DNA from: an uncultured Thermomicrobiales bacterium
GTDB lineage: Bacteria; Chloroflexota; Chloroflexia; Thermomicrobiales; UBA6265
DNA length: 28,389 nt
Direction: 5' to 3'
NCBI GenBank assembly: GCA_902806355.1
Contig: CADCWI010000056.1
Coordinates: 1 to 28,389 of the forward strand
The position numbers and the translations under genes were made by a program. Positions 23,708 through 28,389 of this stretch are shown here, piece after piece (the stretch's first letter is position 1; each line of letters opens with the position of its first letter). The notes beneath the pieces are model-generated. The model saw only the letters and a list, made by a program, of their open reading frames with translations, was not told the DNA's origin and ran no database searches.

Positions 23708-25123
23708 TTACTCGGGGAGTCCGATGACCTCCTGGAACGTGATGGTCGTTCCTTCGACGACGTTCAGGGAGATGGTGTCCGCAGTCGTGTCACCCGTCTC
23801 CGTGAAGCTCCAGGTTCCGATCAGGCCCCGGAAGTCCGCTGTATTGAACATCGTTTCGAGAACCGCGCCACGATCCTTGGCCTTGACCTGATCGAGCGCC
23901 TGCAACACCACGACCGCACACTCGAAGGAGTACACCGCGTAGGCATCCGGGTCGCGGCCGAGTCGCTCGACCATGCCGTTGTAGTACTCGGCGCCGACGC
24001 CTTCCAGCTCATTGGCCGGGAGACCGCCGAAGGTCAGGTACATGCCGTCGGCCGCATCACCGGCGCCTTCGATGAAGGCTTGGTTGATGAGGCCGTCCGG
24101 ACCCATGATCGCGGTGTCTTCGGCTGGCAGCAGATCGCGAAGGTCCTGCAGCAGCTTGGCGGCATTGAGGTTGACGATTGCACTGATGTAGACCAGTGCC
24201 GGGGCCGCGTTCGCGACATTGTTCGCCAGCGCCTGGTACTCGGGAGCATCCGCTTCGAAGCCATCGAACCCGACGACCTCACCACCAAGGGATTCGAACG
24301 TTGCCTGGAACACGTTAGCGAGACCAAGACCATATGTCTGGTTGTCGTGGAGGATATAGACGGTCTGTGCGCCGAGATTGCTGAAGGCGAAGTTGGCCGA
24401 TGCACCACCCTGGAGGTCATCCGCTGGCACGACTCGCATGTAGTTGCGGGTGCCCGAAGGATAGAGGTTGTCCGGATACCCCGGCGGGTTGGCCTCGCTT
24501 TCCTTCGTCAGCTGGACGGCGGTGTTGGCCGGGGAGATCTGGGCCATGCCTGCTTCGTTGGTAATTGGAATCGATGCTTCAGCGGCACCGGAGTTGTACG
24601 TCGCGATATACGCGACAGCATCCTGGTCGCTAACGACCCGGGCCGCGTTGTTGGCCTCGGTCGCGGCGTCCCACGCCCCATTGTTCGCGGCGATGCCGTC
24701 ATCCAGCGCTTCGTAGTTGATCGCGAACCCGCCGGCCGCTCCGCCCCAGATCTCGAGCGCGAAGCGAATGGCCTCTGCCGAGTCACCACCGAGCTGCTCG
24801 CTCGCGCCGGTCATTGGCCAGGACGAATACAGGTTGATCGTTCCGGCGCTCGTGTCGGTCGTGTGCTCGACCCCGGCGACACCGAGATTCTCGGGCGTCA
24901 GGCCGCCGCCCGCGGCCGGCGAGCCAACCGGCGACGCGCCTGGGCTGGCGTCCGGCGAAGCACCCGGACTGGCGTCCTGTGCGGCTGCACCGGCGGTGGC
25001 GAGAGCGGCACCGGCGGCCAGCGTCGAGACGCCGAGCGCCGCCGCCCGGACCATGAACGTTCGTCGATCGATCGCACCATCGCGAACCTGATCGATCAAT
25101 CCTTGGAGTCGTGGATCTGCCAT
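23708..25123 (-). CDS. livK: Branched-chain amino acid ABC transporter substrate-binding protein, Tat-exported
   Basis: A 471-aa type I periplasmic-binding-fold protein. The N-terminus has a twin-arginine signal, Arg20-Arg21 in DRRTFMVR followed by the hydrophobic AAALGVSTLAAGAALATAG. Directly after it lies a short-period Ala-Ser-Pro linker (about residues 50-70). The binding domain starts near GTINLYSSWPMTGASEQLG and has AYIATYNSGAAEASIPITNEAG, TVYILHDNQTYGLGLANVFQATFESLGG and MGPDGLINQAF, standard for LivJ/LivK. No lipobox cysteine is visible, so surface retention is unexplained. The ATG at 25123 has GGGAGAGG upstream; the frame continues back to 25249 without motifs and is rejected. First gene of the livKHMGF operon. 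The ligand may be Leu/Ile/Val, other amino acids or amides; not determined. Confidence 0.93.
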   Translation of the reverse strand: MADPRLQGLIDQVRDGAIDRRTFMVRAAALGVSTLAAGAALATAGAAAQDASPGASPDASPGASPVGSPAAGGGLTPENLGVAGVEHTTDTSAGTINLYSSWPMTGASEQLGGDSAEAIRFALEIWGGAAGGFAINYEALDDGIAANNGAWDAATEANNAARVVSDQDAVAYIATYNSGAAEASIPITNEAGMAQISPANTAVQLTKESEANPPGYPDNLYPSGTRNYMRVVPADDLQGGASANFAFSNLGAQTVYILHDNQTYGLGLANVFQATFESLGGEVVGFDGFEADAPEYQALANNVANAAPALVYISAIVNLNAAKLLQDLRDLLPAEDTAIMGPDGLINQAFIEGAGDAADGMYLTFGGLPANELEGVGAEYYNGMVERLGRDPDAYAVYSFECAVVVLQALDQVKAKDRGAVLETMFNTADFRGLIGTWSFTETGDTTADTISLNVVEGTTITFQEVIGLPE

Positions 25124-25350
25124 TCGTCGACCTCTCCCAAAACCCGACCGGTCCCCCGATCGGCGATGATGCCTCGTGAGCAGAGACCTTCCCCGCCCAT
25201 GACCGTGTTGTCGACCGACAGCGGGTTTCAAAGACGAGCACCCAAGCATGCCAGGGCGTGCGCTTGCCTTTTGTCGGACCGTATGCCAATCCGCGAGAGC
25301 ACCAACTGCAATCTCGCAACGAAACTTGCCGTTGTTTCGCCTGTTCCTCT

Positions 25351-25384
25351 CAAACGGGTACTAACGGATGACAATAACCGTTTG
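25351..25384. repeat. Spaced inverted repeat upstream of livK
   Basis: CAAACGG (25351-25357) and CCGTTTG (25378-25384) are exact complements 20 bp apart, centre to centre about 27 bp, followed after 3 bp by another palindrome. Their placement 230-260 bp upstream of livK suggests an operator pair, without proof. Confidence 0.4.
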
Positions 25385-25387
25385 CGA

Positions 25388-25401
25388 GTTGACGTGTCAA
25401 C
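25388..25401. promoter_or_regulatory. Operator-like palindrome GTTGAC-GT-GTCAAC
   Basis: A 14-bp inverted repeat with exact 6-bp arms and a 2-bp centre, the size of a site for a dimeric helix-turn-helix regulator. It lies about 265 bp upstream of the livK start and 445 bp upstream of the 166-aa gene. No regulator gene is nearby, so the binding protein is unknown. Confidence 0.45.
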
Positions 25402-25592
25402 CGACTGGGATCGACCACTGCTTGCCACTTGTGCCGTTGGCACAACTCCAAAGCGTGACGGCCGCGACACAGATATTCACTGGCTCTTCACCGTGATGCG
25501 TTACGCCGGTTGATACTGGCCACTGATCGACAGAGAATCCTTTGTCACGGTTGATTTTATGTTGATCTCGGGGGCGATAATGGTTCGGTGCT

Positions 25593-25611
25593 GTCCCACA
25601 GCACGTGGGAC
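25593..25611. repeat. Short inverted repeat
   Basis: GTCCCAC (25593-25599) and GTGGGAC (25605-25611) flank 5 nt. No T tract follows on either strand. It may be an operator or a hairpin in the leader of the plus-strand gene at 25847. Confidence 0.35.
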
Positions 25612-25846
25612 TCGCGCTGGCCCAATACTGGCAATAGCGGACATGGCATCATGCGGAGCACCAATGGGCCGTTGCTGCTGGAACTTCTTCTGAGAGCTAC
25701 ATGCGGCCGTCGACCCGTGCTCCGGGATGGTTTCAAGCCCGTAGCAGCACTCCCGATCGCCACAATTTCGTCAACGAGCCAACTCGGTGTCGAATTCCTG
25801 CGATTCGCCTCCATGACACGTCTGTAGTTTGGAAGAGAGTTTTTTC

Positions 25847-26347
25847 GTGAGCGAACACTTTTCCCTGCTTCCGGATTTCGACCCGGAAGACGATCCCTCC
25901 AGCAAGATCGCCACAGACAAGCGGGCGCTTGAAGGCGTCCGCCAATCCCTCCTCGACGCCGGGTACTACGCCTATGGCACGATTGACGATCAGAACCGTT
26001 GGAGCATCGCTGTCGATGACGAGATGGGGCGGGTCGATGTCCGCATTGGCGATGACGGGTACGATGTCGTGCTCTGGGCGTCGTCACCGGGACTCTACGC
26101 CGATGAAGAGAGTCCATGGCGGCAGCAGTCCCGGGCACGTCTTGCTCGGATGATGCTGCCGAACATCGCCCGGGGATATCTGGACACTCACCAGGTGGCG
26201 TCCTGGGATGAAGTCGACCAGGGAGTCGCCATCACCGAGCAGTACCAGCTGCCATTCAATCGCGCCGCCGACATCGGCCAGTTCGTCCGCGAGCACCTTC
26301 CCCGGCTGGAACAGGTTTTGACGCTGATCGAACGTCAGCTCGGCTAA
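25847..26347 (+). CDS. Hypothetical protein, possibly of the YbjN/secretion-chaperone-like fold
   Basis: A 166-aa acidic soluble protein. GTG at 25847 has GGAAGAGAG about 7 nt upstream; a TTG at 25829 that would add six residues is less likely. The protein has an N-terminal acidic stretch (LLPDFDPEDDPSS), a helix with ALEGVRQSLLDAGY, strands IDDQNRWSIAVDDEMGRVDVRIGDDGYDVVLWASSPG, then helices, ending in FNRAADIGQFVREHLPRLEQVLTLIERQL. The strand-then-C-terminal-helix plan recalls YbjN-type proteins, but no diagnostic motif is seen, so this is only a suggestion. No signal peptide or membrane span. It is convergent with the B3/B4 gene, 18 bp away. Confidence 0.72.
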   Translation: MSEHFSLLPDFDPEDDPSSKIATDKRALEGVRQSLLDAGYYAYGTIDDQNRWSIAVDDEMGRVDVRIGDDGYDVVLWASSPGLYADEESPWRQQSRARLARMMLPNIARGYLDTHQVASWDEVDQGVAITEQYQLPFNRAADIGQFVREHLPRLEQVLTLIERQLG

Positions 26348-26365
26348 CGGACTTGACGTTGAGTC

Positions 26366-27082
26366 TCAGGATTGCGCCGGATTCGTCGGTGGGAACTCGA
26401 ACCGTGGTGACAGGTGGCTTAGCACGACGGTCTCCGGAGTGATGGCCCAGACACCATTCAGCTCGCCCGCGATCGCAGAGACAAGGCGCCCGATATCCGC
26501 GGCGGCCGTATCATGCATCGCTTCCGCGACGATCACGACCTCCGTCGTCGTGTCCCGGACCGCTGACAGGCCGCTCTGCCGATTCGTCCATCGCCGGGCA
26601 TGCGCCCGCCCGGCGGCATCGGCGAAGATGACCTCATGAGGAGCGGGATGCTCAGTCTCACCGGAAAACGTCACATAGCTTTCGGCCCCGGACGCATAGC
26701 GAACCTCCAGAAAATCCGCGACTTGAGACACATCCCAGATGGCCACCGGGATCGCGAACGCGAGCGACATCGCATTGCAGAGATCGATCAGGGGATGGAT
26801 CCGGGGAAGTTCCCCTTCTTTCCTGAAGCGTCGCAGGAGGGATTCGGACGCGCAGCGGTACTGTGTGGGCTTGAGCCCCATCCTCGAGAAGGCGCGGCGC
26901 CAGGCCTGGATTTCAGGAAGCTCCGCCTCCGAGGCCGTGGCGAGCCGCTCCCTTGCGATCTCGCTGAACGGCGAAATGCGGGAATCCACGGTGACATCCG
27001 GGTGGATTCCCCTCGCATACAGCACGCTGGGAACGAGCTCTGGGAAGTCGCGCCAGATTTCAGGCGAATGCTGAACGTACAT
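26366..27082 (-). CDS. Stand-alone B3/B4 tRNA-binding domain protein
   Basis: A 238-aa protein resembling the B3/4 domain of the phenylalanyl-tRNA synthetase beta chain. Recognisable features are PEIQAWRRAFSRMGLKPTQYRCASESLLRRFRKEGELPRIHPLIDLCNAMSLAFAIPVAIWD in the middle, then EVRYASGAESYVTFSGE and QSGLSAVRDTTTEVVIVAEAMHD. In PheRS this domain edits mischarged tRNA; the free form is widespread and its substrate is not well defined. ATG 27082 has GAGG 7 bp upstream and gives the usual length; a longer frame from GTG 27214 adds 44 residues without motifs and is rejected. It follows the LysE gene on the same strand after 136 bp. Confidence 0.85.
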   Translation of the reverse strand: MYVQHSPEIWRDFPELVPSVLYARGIHPDVTVDSRISPFSEIARERLATASEAELPEIQAWRRAFSRMGLKPTQYRCASESLLRRFRKEGELPRIHPLIDLCNAMSLAFAIPVAIWDVSQVADFLEVRYASGAESYVTFSGETEHPAPHEVIFADAAGRAHARRWTNRQSGLSAVRDTTTEVVIVAEAMHDTAAADIGRLVSAIAGELNGVWAITPETVVLSHLSPRFEFPPTNPAQS

Positions 27083-27095
27083 CCGATTTCCTCGT

Positions 27096-27105
27096 ATTCG
27101 CGAAT
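27096..27105. promoter_or_regulatory. Palindrome ATTCGCGAAT ahead of the B3/B4 gene
   Basis: A perfect 10-bp palindrome about 13 bp upstream of the B3/B4 start codon on the minus strand. It could be a small operator or chance. No named regulator. Confidence 0.25.
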
Positions 27106-27218
27106 CGAAGATGCCACTGCGGCTCGCATAAACGTCAACGGGGTCGCGTCGAGCGAAGGCCGCTGGAGCAGGCTTTTCCAACAAGGAGGAACGAGCGGTG
27201 TCATTTGCGATCACCGCG

Positions 27219-27830
27219 CTATCGGTCCGTTACCGCGAGCCTGGCACTGAGCGCGACGAAGGAACCAGCGAACACCCGCCGCATCCAGGTCATCACTCGC
27301 GGACGCGAGACCACATGATTCCTCACCGCCGCGGCAAAGACACCGTACATCCCGAACACGACGAACGTGAGCAGCATGAACACCGCGCTCAGCTCCAGCA
27401 TGCGCGGTAGCGCACGCGGCTCCTCGGTGCTGACAAATTGCGGCAGAAATGCGAAGAAGAAAATTGTGAGCTTCGGGTTGAGGATGTTGATCAAAATCCC
27501 GGACATGATCACCTGTGTCGCTGGGCGAGGAGCGGTCTCGTGTTCGACAGCAAGCGCACCCTTTTCCCTCAGCGTTGCCCACGCCATGTAGAGCAGGTAG
27601 ACAACTCCCGCGTACTTCAGCGTCTGAAATGCCAGGGCGCTTGCATGCAACAGGGCAGCAAGACCCGTGATTGCCGCGATCATGTGTGGAACGATCCCGA
27701 GCGTGCATCCGATCGCGGCGATTACGCTGGCGCGAGCTCCGCGCGCGAGGCCCGCCGCCAGCGTGTAGATCACGCCGGTGCCAGGTGTCGCGACGATGAT
27801 GAACGTGGTGATCAGAAACTCGATGCTCAC
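27219..27830 (-). CDS. LysE/RhtB family amino-acid exporter
   Basis: A 203-aa membrane protein with about six hydrophobic spans. Family-typical parts are IEFLITTFIIVATPGTGVIYTLAAGLARGARASVIAAIGCTLGIVPHMIAAITGLAALL, YLLYMAWATLR and GILINILNPKLTIFFFAFLPQFV (the NPK motif region). Proteins of this family export amino acids such as homoserine, lysine or threonine; the substrate here is unknown. GTG at 27830 with AGGAG 7 bp upstream matches the conserved start; the upstream frame to 28322 is Arg/His/Cys-rich non-coding and rejected. Upstream, 346 bp away, the adenine deaminase gene points the opposite way. Confidence 0.93.
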   Translation of the reverse strand: MSIEFLITTFIIVATPGTGVIYTLAAGLARGARASVIAAIGCTLGIVPHMIAAITGLAALLHASALAFQTLKYAGVVYLLYMAWATLREKGALAVEHETAPRPATQVIMSGILINILNPKLTIFFFAFLPQFVSTEEPRALPRMLELSAVFMLLTFVVFGMYGVFAAAVRNHVVSRPRVMTWMRRVFAGSFVALSARLAVTDR

Positions 27831-28176
27831 AGGAGCACTCCTGTCTCGGCGCCAGGCCTGACGGTGCCTGCGCGCATCTCCTCCAAGGGTGACGAGATGC
27901 CGCACGACGCGACGATGATGTCGCGATATGGTGGGGAGGTCAACGTCCGTTCTGCGCCAGTCGCATGGCTTCGCAGTCGAACCACGCTGGCCATCATCGC
28001 CGGCAAACGCCTCAACACCACTACTCTCGTCAACGTGGTGGATCATGCGGTGGGTCACTTGGCGGGTGATGCGGGTTTGGCCCCACCAATGCGACCGGCA
28101 TTTCAACGTCATGGTTGGCTCGCGAATGGCTCCAGCCCAAGTTATCGCACACCCCTGCACCGGATGGAGATCCGAC
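27831..28176. other. Divergent intergenic region between the exporter and adenine deaminase genes
   Basis: About 346 bp without supported gene. A GGTGGG (near 28049) and CCCACC (near 28081) pair could form a stem in a plus-strand leader, and GTGGTGGATC/GCGGTGGGTC-like repeats lie close by, but no known riboswitch consensus is recognised. Promoters were not resolved. Confidence 0.35.
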
Positions 28177-28389
28177 ATGACCAACGCACCCCACCTGGAA
28201 CCGAAGAACGATCCGGAGTTCAACAAGTGGCGATGGCAGTGGCGGCGCCGCATCGCCATCGCGCAGCACCAGTATCCGCCACAGCTGGTGCTGGCCGGGG
28301 CGCAGGTGCTCAACGTCTTCACCGGTGAGCTTCTGGAAGCGGACGTCGCGATCGACGCCGGGAGAATAGCCGGAGTCGGACGGTATCCC
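28177..28389 (+). CDS. ade: Adenine deaminase, N-terminus only (runs off the window)
   Basis: The ATG at 28177, with GGAGA about 8 bp upstream, opens a frame of 71 codons to the window end with no stop. Residues 37-70 (LVLAGAQVLNVFTGELLEADVAIDAGRIAGVGRY) match the first beta-sandwich strands of adenine deaminase, an amidohydrolase that turns adenine into hypoxanthine for purine salvage. The basic 20-aa lead-in (FNKWRWQWRRRIAIA) is the family's N-terminal helix. The metal-binding His motif lies beyond the edge, so a related amidohydrolase is not fully excluded. It is divergent from the LysE-type exporter gene. Confidence 0.85.
   Translation, partial: MTNAPHLEPKNDPEFNKWRWQWRRRIAIAQHQYPPQLVLAGAQVLNVFTGELLEADVAIDAGRIAGVGRYP

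Larger units (their letters stand above)
25124..25846. other. Divergent intergenic region upstream of livK
   Basis: About 720 bp without a supported gene. Open frames on either strand (for example GTG 25588 to 25827 on plus) have no motif and no Shine-Dalgarno. The region holds three inverted repeats (listed separately) and lower-GC stretches near 25540-25580. The livK promoter should lie here on the minus strand, and that of the 166-aa gene on the plus strand; I could not fix either with confidence. Confidence 0.45.

Noticed and set aside
24080..25513. Long plus-strand open frame of 477 codons opposite livK
   Set aside because: It is antisense to a clear livK gene, Arg-rich and without motifs; such frames are common in GC-rich DNA.
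25588..25827. Plus-strand 79-codon frame in the livK upstream region
   Set aside because: No Shine-Dalgarno, no motif, and composition unlike the neighbouring genes.
27198..27410. Plus-strand 70-codon frame with a very good AAGGAGG ahead of its GTG
   Set aside because: It lies almost wholly antisense to the LysE gene and is His/Arg/Glu-rich; the Shine-Dalgarno match looks accidental.

Overview
The window is a GC-rich bacterial chromosome segment with long gene clusters on both strands and no insertion sequence, phage gene, tRNA, rRNA or CRISPR array that I can see. The best guess for the host is Chloroflexota, near the Thermomicrobia/Thermomicrobiales. This is inference from style: a Tat-exported LivK-type binding protein with an Ala-Ser-Pro linker, an MraZ/RsmH start of a dcw cluster, a Gram-positive-type SOS box, and arginine-rich tails on membrane proteins. 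No marker gene here proves it.

Left end (1-4160): the 3' part of the region holds rsmH (cut by the window edge) and mraZ on the minus strand, driven by a promoter whose start region carries a 10-bp-phased GTGG array that looks like an MraZ operator and overlaps DnaA-box-like sequences. Divergent from it is a small orphan gene behind a promoter with a textbook LexA box between -35 and -10. Its end overlaps a convergent biotin carboxylase/biotin carrier gene.

Middle (4161-19594) is a cell-surface glycan region. Plus strand: a GT2 (polyprenyl-phosphate sugar synthase-like) glycosyltransferase, a SAM methyltransferase, and then two successive copies of a two-gene module, each a secreted/membrane TPM-domain protein overlapping an ArnT/PMT-like GT-C glycosyltransferase. 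A strong bidirectional terminator separates these from a convergent minus-strand operon glgP-rfbA-rfbD-rfbB-rfbC. Glycogen phosphorylase makes glucose-1-phosphate, which RfbA consumes, so the operon can be read as a storage-glucan-to-dTDP-rhamnose route. A further polytopic glycosyltransferase diverges from glgP.

Right end (19644-28389): a complete branched-chain amino-acid type ABC transporter operon on the minus strand (livK-livH-livM-livG-livF), with an 18-bp-arm stem-loop between the binding-protein gene and the permease genes. It is followed by an unrecognised 166-aa gene, a stand-alone B3/B4-domain gene and a LysE-type exporter gene (these two on the minus strand), and the start of an adenine deaminase gene that leaves the window.

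The most interesting unexplained item is the duplicated TPM/GT-C pair; next are the SOS-controlled orphan gene and the MraZ/DnaA-like control region. Start codons were chosen by Shine-Dalgarno spacing, overlap with upstream stops and family N-termini.
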